Below, in pieces: positions 1 to 7,527 of a stretch of 64,000 nt of DNA. The stretch is from Haliea alexandrii. Lineage in GTDB: Bacteria > Pseudomonadota > Gammaproteobacteria > Pseudomonadales > Halieaceae. The stretch covers positions 930,001 to 994,000 of the forward strand of contig NZ_RFLW01000001.1 of the NCBI RefSeq assembly GCF_003719295.1. Reading direction: 5' to 3'. Under the pieces are notes generated by a model. That model searched no databases. It saw only the letters and a program-made list of their open reading frames with translations, and had not been told where the DNA came from. The stretch's first letter is position 1; each line of letters starts with the position of its first letter. Both the position numbers and the translations under genes were made by a program.

Positions 1-1
1 T

Positions 2-1282
2 GCTGGCAACCAGCAAATCGCATGGGGTCAGTCGCTGTTCTTCCGGGTTATGGACGTTCCCAACGGTCTCGATCTGCGGCGTCACAGCGTGCTGGATTTC
101 GTTCCTGAAGAATTTTCAGACAAACGCGTCCCATCTCCGGCGATTCGAGCTCAGTACATGGTGGGTGGATGGGAGCTGGACGGGTTTGTTCAGCATTTTC
201 GACCGACTATATACGGAAATCCAGACACGCCTTACAACACAATTGCATCGCAGTTTACCATTCACGACATGTACGGTGATTATGACGACAAGGCAAATTT
301 CGGCGTTCGCGTACGCGGTGATGTAGGCGCCTTCACGGTGCAGGCAATGGCAACCAATCGCTACAATCCAGATGGTACATTTCGCTGGACTGAGTCTGGT
401 GTAAGCAAGTCACTAACGGGCTTACCCGGAGATGCCACCGCTGACCTGATGGCGACTACAGCCTTTGAGCGAGATTCTACTGGTGTGCTGTCTGCCAGGG
501 AGTGGTTTCATTACGCTGGACTTGCTCGGCTAGATGGCATCGATGGGCTCAATGCCGCGATCGCAGAGTTCCCTGGCGCACAGGCTCTTGGCGCCTATTT
601 GGTTGACAACGAATTTGACGCCGGACAGGAACTGGATCTGTTCTTTTCCTCTGCTGGAGGTCTGCGTGGGCATCTGGCGAGAGAATATCACCGCGAGAGC
701 GTATTCGGCCTTGGATTTGGCTATACCTTTAACGGCGAACCCGGTTCTTTTCTCGACCAGTTGATAGCCAACGTTGAGATCCAGTACGCGAACGACCGCA
801 CATTTACCAATCCGTCGCTAAGTCGCGAGCACATTGTCGAGGATGAAGTCATTACGTCGCTCGTGCTTGAGAAGTACCACCGTTTCTCCAGAGAGTTTCC
901 TGCGACCTATTTTGTGTTCCAGTGGATGCACCGTACCGAGAGTGACATCTTTGGTCGCCACCTGAGCGGCATGGGTGGGACTGAGGATCGTGCGGCACAG
1001 AACGCGCGAACACCTGGTAGTGCCAATTACGTAGCCGTAGCTCTTCAGCAGCCATCGCCAACGCTGAAGTGGCGTTTTGACTTCTCCATGCTGTACGACA
1101 TGGAAGGGGCTATGTTGTTGCAGCCAGCGGTGCGCTGGCGTCCGGGTGGGCCCTGGGGTGTGGAGGCATTTTTCAACCACATCATTGAGGACGGATTCAC
1201 CAGTCGCAGCGAAAATTACAATGCTCTTAGCACTGCGGGCTGGGCAGATGAGTTTACTCTGCGTGTAAGTTATTCGTTCTAG
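2..1282 (+). CDS. DUF1302-family outer-membrane protein, 5' truncated by window edge
   Basis: The reading frame is open from base 2, so the N-terminus lies outside the window; the first visible ATG is at 50, but in-frame residues before it (GNQQIAWGQSLFFRV) continue the protein. This stretch resembles the GxQxVxWGES-like region typical of DUF1302 proteins. The rest is rich in alternating polar and aromatic strands and ends in a C-terminal Phe (RVSYSF), as expected for an outer-membrane beta-barrel recognised by BAM. DUF1302 proteins usually lie beside DUF1329 proteins and RND-type exporters in lipid, sterol or terpene catabolic clusters; those partners would be to the left, out of view. The exact substrate is unknown. 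A clear terminator follows the stop codon. The segment looks more AT-rich than the right half of the window and lies inside the possible island ending at 4340. Confidence 0.72.
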   Translation, partial: AGNQQIAWGQSLFFRVMDVPNGLDLRRHSVLDFVPEEFSDKRVPSPAIRAQYMVGGWELDGFVQHFRPTIYGNPDTPYNTIASQFTIHDMYGDYDDKANFGVRVRGDVGAFTVQAMATNRYNPDGTFRWTESGVSKSLTGLPGDATADLMATTAFERDSTGVLSAREWFHYAGLARLDGIDGLNAAIAEFPGAQALGAYLVDNEFDAGQELDLFFSSAGGLRGHLAREYHRESVFGLGFGYTFNGEPGSFLDQLIANVEIQYANDRTFTNPSLSREHIVEDEVITSLVLEKYHRFSREFPATYFVFQWMHRTESDIFGRHLSGMGGTEDRAAQNARTPGSANYVAVALQQPSPTLKWRFDFSMLYDMEGAMLLQPAVRWRPGGPWGVEAFFNHIIEDGFTSRSENYNALSTAGWADEFTLRVSYSF

Positions 1283-1302
1283 TCTGTTGATGCGTTGTGT
1301 GC

Positions 1303-1334
1303 GCCCGTTTCCTCCTCGGAATCGGGCTTTTTTT
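1303..1334 (+). terminator. Rho-independent terminator after DUF1302 gene
   Basis: A ten-base stem with one mismatch (GCCCGTTTCC pairing with GGAATCGGGC) encloses a five-base loop and is followed directly by seven T residues. It lies 20 bases after the DUF1302 stop codon and about 80 bases before the next gene. Confidence 0.8.
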
Positions 1335-1415
1335 ACTCGAATACTGGCCGAAACACAGTCTGCGATATTTTGGGATCTTTTTGCAGTCAGGAGCGGTCGT
1401 AATTGAGGGGCAGTA

Positions 1416-2246
1416 ATGGCGGTATATAAACTGATCCTGGGTAACTACAGTTTCCAGGTGACTGACGAGGGTTCGGGTCCCCCAATACTGATGCTGCATG
1501 GGTTTCCCGATTCGGCGCGCCTCTGGCGATATCAGATACCCGCGCTGGTAGGGGCGGGCTATCGGGTGATTGCGCCTGACCAGCGCGGCTTCGGTGGTTC
1601 GGACAAGCCGCAGGAAATCGAGGCCTATGGGATAGCTGAGGTCCTGGGAGATGTGGTTGCTCTTCTCGATTATCTTGAATTGGAGCGGGTAGGCCTGGTC
1701 AGTCACGACTGGGGTGCGGCGGTTGGGTGGAGCCTGGCAGCTATTTACCCCGAACGGGTGGAGAAGCATGCTGCTCTTTCGGTAGGGCACATGACGGCCC
1801 TGTGGAATGCGGGTATCGCGCAACGACGACTGGCCTGGTATATGCTGGTGTTCATGCGGCAAGGGCTGGCCGAGGATATCATTACACGTCAGAACTGGCA
1901 GTTCTTTAGCGACCTGTGGGGCCATCATCCTGAGTTGGAGCATTGGATTCGTGATCTGTCGCGGCCGGGCGCCCTCACCGCGGCACTTAATTGGTACCGC
2001 GCCAATATGGATCTTGACTCCTGGACTGAAGAAGGCTGGCAAATGCCGCGTATCAGCGTACCGACAATGGGTATCTGGAGTAGCGGTGATATGTATCTGA
2101 CGGAAAGTCAGATGCTGGGTTCGGGGGAATTCATGGATGCACCGTGGCGCTACGAGAGACTGGAGGGCGCTACACACTGGCTCATGCTGGACAGACCCGA
2201 TAGCGTCAACGCCTTGCTGCTGGATTTCCTCGGCGCTGACAGCTAG
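1416..2246 (+). CDS. Alpha/beta hydrolase, epoxide hydrolase-like
   Basis: A 276-residue cytoplasmic alpha/beta-hydrolase. The oxyanion motif HGFP lies at residues 28-31. The nucleophile elbow reads SHDWGA with Asp98 as nucleophile, which fits epoxide hydrolases and haloalkane dehalogenases rather than serine esterases. Asp225 (SSGDMY) and His254 (GATHW) are the likely second acid and base. The cap contains NWYR near residue 192, a motif common in epoxide hydrolases that may supply a ring-opening Tyr. The start is supported by GAGGGG a few bases upstream. It probably hydrolyses an epoxide to a diol. The gene stands alone between a terminator and a convergent acyl-CoA dehydrogenase. Haloalkane dehalogenase is the main alternative; the substrate cannot be told. 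Confidence 0.82.
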   Translation: MAVYKLILGNYSFQVTDEGSGPPILMLHGFPDSARLWRYQIPALVGAGYRVIAPDQRGFGGSDKPQEIEAYGIAEVLGDVVALLDYLELERVGLVSHDWGAAVGWSLAAIYPERVEKHAALSVGHMTALWNAGIAQRRLAWYMLVFMRQGLAEDIITRQNWQFFSDLWGHHPELEHWIRDLSRPGALTAALNWYRANMDLDSWTEEGWQMPRISVPTMGIWSSGDMYLTESQMLGSGEFMDAPWRYERLEGATHWLMLDRPDSVNALLLDFLGADS

Positions 2247-2258
2247 GCGCGTACATCG

Positions 2259-2281
2259 GCGGCAGTAGGTCGTACTGCCGC
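2259..2281. terminator. Perfect hairpin between convergent genes
   Basis: GCGGCAGTA and TACTGCCGC form a perfect nine-base stem around a five-base loop, exactly between the stops of the convergent hydrolase and acyl-CoA dehydrogenase genes. There is no T-tract on either side, so it is not a classical intrinsic terminator. It could still act in both directions or protect 3' ends. Confidence 0.4.
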
Positions 2282-2287
2282 ACTGGA

Positions 2288-3589
2288 TTAGTTGTCCGGC
2301 GGAAACAGTCCAGCGCGTGCCTTCTCGTCGGCTTCAGCAAGAGTGAGAAAATTGCCGCTATTACCGTAGCGTGCAGGATCCGTTTCACCGACCCGACGTA
2401 TTTCCAGCCGGCCAACCTGATTGCGATGGACCTCGTCGGGGCCATCCGCCAGGCGAAGCAGGCGCGCCGTTGCATAAGCGGAGGTGAGGTGGTGGTCACT
2501 GCTTGTGCCACCGCCGCCGAAGGCCTGGATGGCCCAGTCGATAACCTGGCAGGCCATGTTGGGTGCCGCCACCTTTATCATGGCGATCTCCCGACGTGCC
2601 TCCTTGTTGCCTACCTTGTCCATTTTCCAGGCCGCATGCAAGGTCAGCAGGCGCGACTGCTCGATCATTATCCTCGCCTCCGCGATACGCTCCAGCGATA
2701 CTGACTGTTGTGAAACAGGGCTGCCAAAGGCCTCGCGGGCCTCTAACCGACGACACATGCGCTCAAGAATGCGCTCCGCCAGGCCGATCAGGCGCATGCA
2801 GTGGTGGATGCGGCCCGGGCCTAGGCGACCCTGGGCAATCTCGAAACCGCGGCCTTCACCAAGTAGCATGTTACTTGCGGGAACCCGAACGTTCTCGAAC
2901 ACGACTTCGGCCGCACGATCTGGAACGCCATAAAACCCGAACACTGGCAGCGAACGTACAACGCGGACGCCCGGCGTGTCCCTCGGCACGAGAATCATAG
3001 ACTGCTGCTTGTATCGATTCTCGTTATCTGGGGATGACTTGCCCATGAATATGATAATTTTGCAGCGCGGATCGGTTGCATTCGTTGTGTACCACTTACG
3101 GCCGTTGATCAGGTACTCGTCACCGTCCCTTACTATCGAGCTTTCAATATTGGTGGCGTCACTCGATGCTACTTCCGGCTCAGTCATGGCGAACGCGCTG
3201 CGGATTTCGCCGCGCAGAAGCGGCTCTGCCCACTGTTTGATCTGCGCTTCTGTACCAAAGCGGATTATGGTTTCCATATTGCCGGTGTCTGGCGCAGAGC
3301 AGTTGAACACTTCCGGGGCAAGGTGAGAGCGTCCCATCAGTGCGCAGAGTGGTGCGTATTCCAGGTTGCTGAGCCCTGCTCCATGCTCACTCTCGGGAAG
3401 AAACAGATTCCACAGGCCCTGGCTGATTGCGATCTTCTTGAGTTCCTCCACGACAGGATAGACTTTCCAGGGACCGAGTGTCTCGGCCTCGCGATAGAAC
3501 CGTTCTTCGTTGGGATAAATGTGGTCCGCAAGAAATTCCTCGATGCGGGCGGAGTATTCCCTCACTTTGTCACTGTATTCAAATTCCAC
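2288..3589 (-). CDS. Acyl-CoA dehydrogenase family protein
   Basis: A 433-residue FAD-dependent acyl-CoA dehydrogenase that would introduce the alpha-beta double bond in an acyl-CoA. Visible signatures are [15 protein letters not shown] near residue 60, the FAD/substrate motif [16 protein letters not shown] near 135, [18 protein letters not shown] near 245, and [11 protein letters not shown] near the C-terminus. These place it in the ACAD10/11-like branch; it is a clear paralogue of the dehydrogenase at 38711-39961. No electron-transfer partner is nearby. The upstream 700 bases hold no gene, so it probably has its own promoter there. It lies inside the possible tRNA-Lys-associated island, so it may have been acquired apart from the main catabolic operon. 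The substrate is unknown. Confidence 0.9.
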   Translation of the reverse strand: MEFEYSDKVREYSARIEEFLADHIYPNEERFYREAETLGPWKVYPVVEELKKIAISQGLWNLFLPESEHGAGLSNLEYAPLCALMGRSHLAPEVFNCSAPDTGNMETIIRFGTEAQIKQWAEPLLRGEIRSAFAMTEPEVASSDATNIESSIVRDGDEYLINGRKWYTTNATDPRCKIIIFMGKSSPDNENRYKQQSMILVPRDTPGVRVVRSLPVFGFYGVPDRAAEVVFENVRVPASNMLLGEGRGFEIAQGRLGPGRIHHCMRLIGLAERILERMCRRLEAREAFGSPVSQQSVSLERIAEARIMIEQSRLLTLHAAWKMDKVGNKEARREIAMIKVAAPNMACQVIDWAIQAFGGGGTSSDHHLTSAYATARLLRLADGPDEVHRNQVGRLEIRRVGETDPARYGNSGNFLTLAEADEKARAGLFPPDN

Positions 3590-4295
3590 GGTATGGATTC
3601 CTGCGTTAGGGAGGGTTTTGTGGGTACTGCCACCTTCTCAATTACAATATGGTTTGCGTCGCGAAGGACTGCCGATCCTATCGTAGATATGGATCCTTAC
3701 TTATATTTAGGTTCTCAATGTATGCTAGACAGCCCCGCACTTCGGGTCAATAACCTACAAGGTTGTATTACAATAATGAGTGAACAATTCACCATTCGAT
3801 CACTGGCCAAGATGCAGACAATATTCGAGCGCGAGCCGAACTCGCAGCATCCCGCCCTAACGCTCTGGGTGCCGTTACCTAATTTTCATTACCCCCCGTC
3901 CCGGGAAGATTCTCTCCATAATGATAACGCAGGGGCATTTTGTTCTGGCGGTAACACCCCATTGCCTTTACCTGAGGCGCTCACTTGTGGCGTCCGACGA
4001 CAAGCTTCTGTTTCTTGGTCGAACCTGAGCAGGTAAGTTGAATTTCCTTCCTATATTCCTGGGCAGGTTGGGGTAAGACATCCCGGATCTACCTAATGAA
4101 GGCAATCCGCAGTTCGGGCCACCGGGGAGGAACAACGTCTGATGGCGGTAGGCGGGTAGTGCTCAACCAATCGGTCGCCACTGCCGGACTTTTGCCGGGA
4201 TCAGTCCTGCTTCGTTGTGCATTTCGGTGCGATTTGCAACGGGCGTCACCGATAAAAGGTACATTAAATCAACACGTTAGAAATTGGCTGGGCAT
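3590..4295. other. Non-coding stretch upstream of the tRNA-Lys fragment
   Basis: About 700 bases with no credible gene. Open frames here show no recognisable domain, and the longest one overlaps the antisense of the dehydrogenase. The sequence is AT-richer than most of the window. It presumably contains the promoter of the minus-strand dehydrogenase. Two short inverted repeats are visible: AACCT-aca-AGGTT at 3752-3764 and GTGAA-caa-TTCAC at 3780-3792. Either could be a regulator site, but neither is supported by a second copy. A 15-base stretch at 4164-4178 resembles part of the tRNA fragment that follows. I see no integrase or transposase remnant. Confidence 0.5.
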
Positions 4296-4340
4296 CTTTT
4301 AACCAATTGGTCGCTGGTTCGAATCCAGCACGGCCCACCA
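4296..4340 (+). other. 3' fragment of a tRNA-Lys(TTT) gene, attachment-site-like
   Basis: This 45-base sequence is what one expects for tRNA-Lys from the anticodon loop (CTTTTAA) to the encoded CCA end: the 3' anticodon strand CCAAT, a variable loop, a perfect T-arm (GCTGG-TTCGAAT-CCAGC) and the acceptor 3' strand ACGGCCC followed by ACCA. The 5' half is missing. The bases before the loop do not pair with CCAAT, and no GGGCCGT acceptor 5' strand lies about 76 bases upstream. A match starting in the anticodon loop and running to the 3' end is the usual att core of tyrosine-integrase elements that insert in tRNA genes. The terminator just downstream suggests this is the original 3' end, so the inserted DNA would lie to the left. 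Confidence 0.72.
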
Positions 4341-4368
4341 TATTCCTGAATAAAATCAGTAAGTTAGA

Positions 4369-4392
4369 AGCCTCCAGAACGGAGGCTTTTTT
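4369..4392 (+). terminator. Rho-independent terminator after the tRNA-Lys fragment
   Basis: AGCCTCC and GGAGGCT form a perfect seven-base stem with a five-base loop, followed by five T residues. It lies about 30 bases after the tRNA 3' end and was probably the native terminator of the tRNA-Lys transcript. The 250 bases from here to 4645 contain no gene I can support. Confidence 0.8.
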
Positions 4393-4645
4393 GTTGCTGT
4401 CTAGTAGTATCGAAAACACCCGATATTTCGAGTCAGATCGTTTCGTTTGCCGTCCGATCATGCCTCACGGTCGTGAGCTCACTTACTCTCAACATATCGA
4501 GTTGAGCCGGCGCTATCCAGGCTCAGCTGGAGCGCCGACTTTGACAAGGTCCTGGCACACGTCGAGGCAAAGGTTCTGTAACGGGAGGCCGCCACGCTCC
4601 CGCCGCCCCGTGCGAAAGCCGCTGTTGAATCCCCGGTGGCGGTCA

Positions 4646-5383
4646 CTACTCCTGGATAAAGAAACGCAGACGCGTGGGCTCTGACAGGTTACCGCGCCCA
4701 CCATTTGCGCAGGTGTCCACCGCCGTGCTCGCGGACCGCACGTCCTGATCGTCTGTGTAGCAGACCTTGTACATGCCGTTCGCGGCGTCGAAGCTCTCGA
4801 AGACGGCGTAGCCCGTCAGGTCGTTCCTGTCCGTGTCCGCGAGTTGCGTGTAGTTGATGACCGTGTCGTTGAGTTCGAAGGTGTACTTTCCGGCAGCTAT
4901 GATCGGCCCGGCGCGCTTGCTGTAGGTGCCGTTCTCAGAAAATTGATAGGTCACCGAGAGGCCAGACTCGCGCACCAGGAACGCCGTCGACTGGATGAGC
5001 GCCGGGTCAAATGCATCCGTGGGAATCTGCACGAACTGGGGTACGAGGAAGAATACTTCCTCCTGTCGCTCGATGAAGCCCATCAGGATGTCATTGCCCT
5101 CGAAGCCCGACGTGAAGAGCCGGCAGGACCCGTCGGAGCCGCCACACAGGCCGCGCTGGCGCTTCAGCCAGCTGTCGAAGCGGTAGCCGGTCGCCGGTTC
5201 GCCGCGGAAGGTTTCATCAAAAAACAGGTCCACGACATCGATTTCGCAGACGGCGCCAGTCTCGCAGGTGTAGCTACCGGACGTGGTGGTGACACGGCCA
5301 CCTTCCGGCACCTCGATGCGGATCTTGCAGCCACCCAGCAGAAGGGTGGACAAGGTGATGACTATCAGAATCGACTGCTTCAT
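4646..5383 (-). CDS. Lipoprotein with Cys-rich InlB-repeat-like domain (paralogue 1)
   Basis: The frame extends upstream, but the start at 5383 fits best: it gives a lipoprotein signal ending LLGGC (lipid Cys19) and has GAGGGAG about ten bases upstream. The product is 245 residues. Residues 19-100 form a domain with four further cysteines (40, 46, 80, 87) and the phrases VPEGG, DVVDLFFDETF, GYRF..W, RGLCGG and CRLFTSGF. This resembles the divergent InlB B-repeat pattern. The same domain, collinear without gaps and about two-thirds identical, is in the lipoprotein at 9815-10834; the C-terminal halves differ. The C-terminal half (about 120-245) contains beta-rich sequence with two more cysteines and no family I recognise. 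It is transcribed divergently from the winged-helix/TPR regulator at 5537, which may control it. Probably an outer-membrane-anchored periplasmic protein; function unknown. Confidence 0.75.
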   Translation of the reverse strand: MKQSILIVITLSTLLLGGCKIRIEVPEGGRVTTTSGSYTCETGAVCEIDVVDLFFDETFRGEPATGYRFDSWLKRQRGLCGGSDGSCRLFTSGFEGNDILMGFIERQEEVFFLVPQFVQIPTDAFDPALIQSTAFLVRESGLSVTYQFSENGTYSKRAGPIIAAGKYTFELNDTVINYTQLADTDRNDLTGYAVFESFDAANGMYKVCYTDDQDVRSASTAVDTCANGGRGNLSEPTRLRFFIQE

Positions 5384-5536
5384 TATGGGGTACTCCCTCG
5401 GATTCGCTGTCAGGACGGAATTCGCAATTCGCACCCGCAGGGTAGGACTTGAGACAAGTGGAGTGACGAAAACTGGACGAAAGTTCACGAAATCAGCGCG
5501 AAATTCGCGGAAAACTGTATTACGGGCGGTATGTGA

Positions 5537-7414
5537 ATGACTTCTGCAGTGGCCTCAGGGGCGCTCAGGCAATTTGAGCATTTTGCGATCGACGCAAGTC
5601 GGGGCGTGGTCCTGCGGGACGGCGAGACGATCACGCTGCGGCCGCAGTCGTTTCGCGTTCTGCAGTACCTGGTGGCCAACCCCGGCCGCCTGATTAGCAA
5701 GGAAGAGCTCTTCGACAGGATCTGGGGTGAGGCGGTGGTCACCGACGACAGCCTGGCGCAGTGTCTTGTGGACATCCGCCGGGCCCTTGGCGATGAGGGC
5801 CGGCACGCGGTCAGGACGCTGCCCCGTCGAGGGTACCTGTTCAATGCCCGGGCCGTGGATACGCCGGCCGCCACACAGCCGCCCGCGTCCGCAGCCTTGT
5901 CCGGCACGATCCGTGGAGCCTGGCTCGCGGCGGCGATAGTGGGATTGGGTGCATTGCTGCTGGCGTGGTGGCTGTTCCTGAGGCCCGAGTCCGATTCAGT
6001 AGATAGACCCGCGGCATCTTCCCCGGTCGTTGCGGTGCTGCCCTTCGCCGACTTCACGGCGGCGGGTGACAGGGACTATCTGGCCCTCGGCCTGCCGGAA
6101 GAAATCATCAACAGCCTGACCCGGGTGCATGGCCTGCGGGTTATCTCCCGCACCTCGTCATTCCTGCCGCAGCTGGGTCAGCAGCTGACCGCAACGGAGA
6201 TCGGTGCGCAGCTGGGCGCCACGCACCTCCTCGAGGGCAGTATTCGCGAACACGACGGGCTCCTGCGGATCACGATACAGCTGATCGAAACGAACAGTGG
6301 CCACCATGTCTGGTCCGAGACACTCGACCGCAGGTACGGCGATATCCTGCGCGTACAGAGCCAGGTCGCCAGCGCTGTTGCGGGCCTGTTCCAGCTGACG
6401 GTGATGGAGCCGGCCGGGTCTGACACGGTGATAGCCCCGGACGATTACACACTGTACCTGCGCGCCCTGCACGTGCTGCGAAGCGGTGAGTTCGCCGAAC
6501 TGGGCAGCGCGATCACGTCACTGGAGGGCGTCGCGCGCAGGAGTCCACGTTTTATCCCGGTGCGGGATCTTCTGACCCGGAGCTACCTGCTGCAGGTCTA
6601 TCGGGGCGAATTGTCCGGGACCGACGTGGCGCAACGGGTTCGCACGCTGGCCGAGGAGATGCTCGCCGTACCCTCCGGCAGTGCTGGCGCCCACGGGGCC
6701 CTGGCCGCACTGGCCCTCAAGGTAGAGAACGACCTGCCGGCAGCGGCGGAGCACGTGACCGAGGCCCTGGCGCAGGAGCCGTGGAATCCCCGGTTCCTGG
6801 GACTTGCCGGCGAACTTGCCTACGCACTGGAACGCTTTCCCGCGGCGGTGGCCCTGTATCAGGGAGCGCTCGATCTCGATCCCTTCTGCACCGCCTGCTA
6901 CATGCACCAGGCACAGGCCTACATCGCCGCCGGTCAGCCGCGCCAGGCCGAGGCCGCCGTCCGGCAGGTTATGGAACGGTCTCGCGGCGGCCACCTGACC
7001 CTCGGTCTGACCAGGATCATGCAGGGCGATTTCGCGGCGGCACAGGAGATTATCGATCAGACGGTGCCGGCAAAGGCGAGAAAGTTCCAGGAATTCTACC
7101 AGGCATTGCTGTGTCACGCGCAAGGCGACATCGCGTGCTTCCGTTCACGGCTCGAGCGTTTCGAGGCCGAGAACGGTGAATCCGAGGCCATGCGTATCGC
7201 GCAGCTGCACGCCGTCGGTGGCGACGTGGATGCGGCCTTCCGATGGCTGGCGCGCCTGCGCGAGCGCAAACAGACGCTGCTGCTGAAGAACCTGCCGGAC
7301 CCCCTGTTTGACAACCTGCGCGAAGACCCGCGCTGGCAGCACATGCTGGCGGAGCTCGGTCGCGCGCCGCAGCAGCTGCGGCAGATAGCGTTTGATGCCG
7401 CTCCACAAGGGTAG
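5537..7414 (+). CDS. Membrane winged-helix (OmpR/CadC-type) TPR regulator
   Basis: A 625-residue one-component regulator of the CadC/ToxR type. Residues about 10-100 form an OmpR/PhoB winged helix (LRPQSFRVLQYLVANPGRLI, then a wing with RTLPRRGYLF). One membrane helix follows at about 127-149 (GAWLAAAIVGLGALLLAWW). The periplasmic part begins with a TolB-like domain (VAVLPFADF, LGLPEEIINSLTR, LLEGSIRE) found in adenylate-cyclase-like TPR proteins, followed by tetratricopeptide repeats to the C-terminus. It would bind DNA from the membrane and sense a periplasmic signal through the TPRs. No phosphorylation site is expected. It is divergent from lipoprotein paralogue 1, with about 150 bases between them, so self- or neighbour regulation is plausible. 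The signal is unknown. Confidence 0.85.
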   Translation: MTSAVASGALRQFEHFAIDASRGVVLRDGETITLRPQSFRVLQYLVANPGRLISKEELFDRIWGEAVVTDDSLAQCLVDIRRALGDEGRHAVRTLPRRGYLFNARAVDTPAATQPPASAALSGTIRGAWLAAAIVGLGALLLAWWLFLRPESDSVDRPAASSPVVAVLPFADFTAAGDRDYLALGLPEEIINSLTRVHGLRVISRTSSFLPQLGQQLTATEIGAQLGATHLLEGSIREHDGLLRITIQLIETNSGHHVWSETLDRRYGDILRVQSQVASAVAGLFQLTVMEPAGSDTVIAPDDYTLYLRALHVLRSGEFAELGSAITSLEGVARRSPRFIPVRDLLTRSYLLQVYRGELSGTDVAQRVRTLAEEMLAVPSGSAGAHGALAALALKVENDLPAAAEHVTEALAQEPWNPRFLGLAGELAYALERFPAAVALYQGALDLDPFCTACYMHQAQAYIAAGQPRQAEAAVRQVMERSRGGHLTLGLTRIMQGDFAAAQEIIDQTVPAKARKFQEFYQALLCHAQGDIACFRSRLERFEAENGESEAMRIAQLHAVGGDVDAAFRWLARLRERKQTLLLKNLPDPLFDNLREDPRWQHMLAELGRAPQQLRQIAFDAAPQG

Positions 7415-7483
7415 AAATTCTGCGTAAAGATGCGATGCACAAGCAGCGAGACGTGCAGAGAGCGGTTGACTCGGTTTGAATTG

Positions 7484-7508
7484 CCCCGTTAACCTCACCG
7501 GGGTTTTC
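7484..7508 (+). terminator. Weak terminator-like hairpin before the GGDEF-EAL gene
   Basis: CCCCG and CGGGG pair around a ten-base loop and are followed by TTTTCT. It lies between the TPR regulator stop and the GGDEF-EAL start, so it may end the regulator transcript. The stem is short. Confidence 0.3.
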
Positions 7509-7527
7509 TACTCTTAGTGAGGACACT

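Noticed and set aside
3323-4036. 237-codon plus-strand frame overlapping the dehydrogenase start
   Set aside because: Antisense to the dehydrogenase in its first third, no domain, no ribosome site; composition does not look coding.
4164-4178. 15-base near-repeat of part of the tRNA-Lys fragment
   Set aside because: Only about 13 bases match; too short to call a second attachment site or integrase arm without a partner.
4264-4461. Minus-strand frame across the tRNA-Lys fragment, with a GRAGFEPATNW-type peptide
   Set aside because: This peptide is a well-known artefact of translating antisense tRNA sequence; the frame is the reverse complement of the tRNA fragment and terminator.
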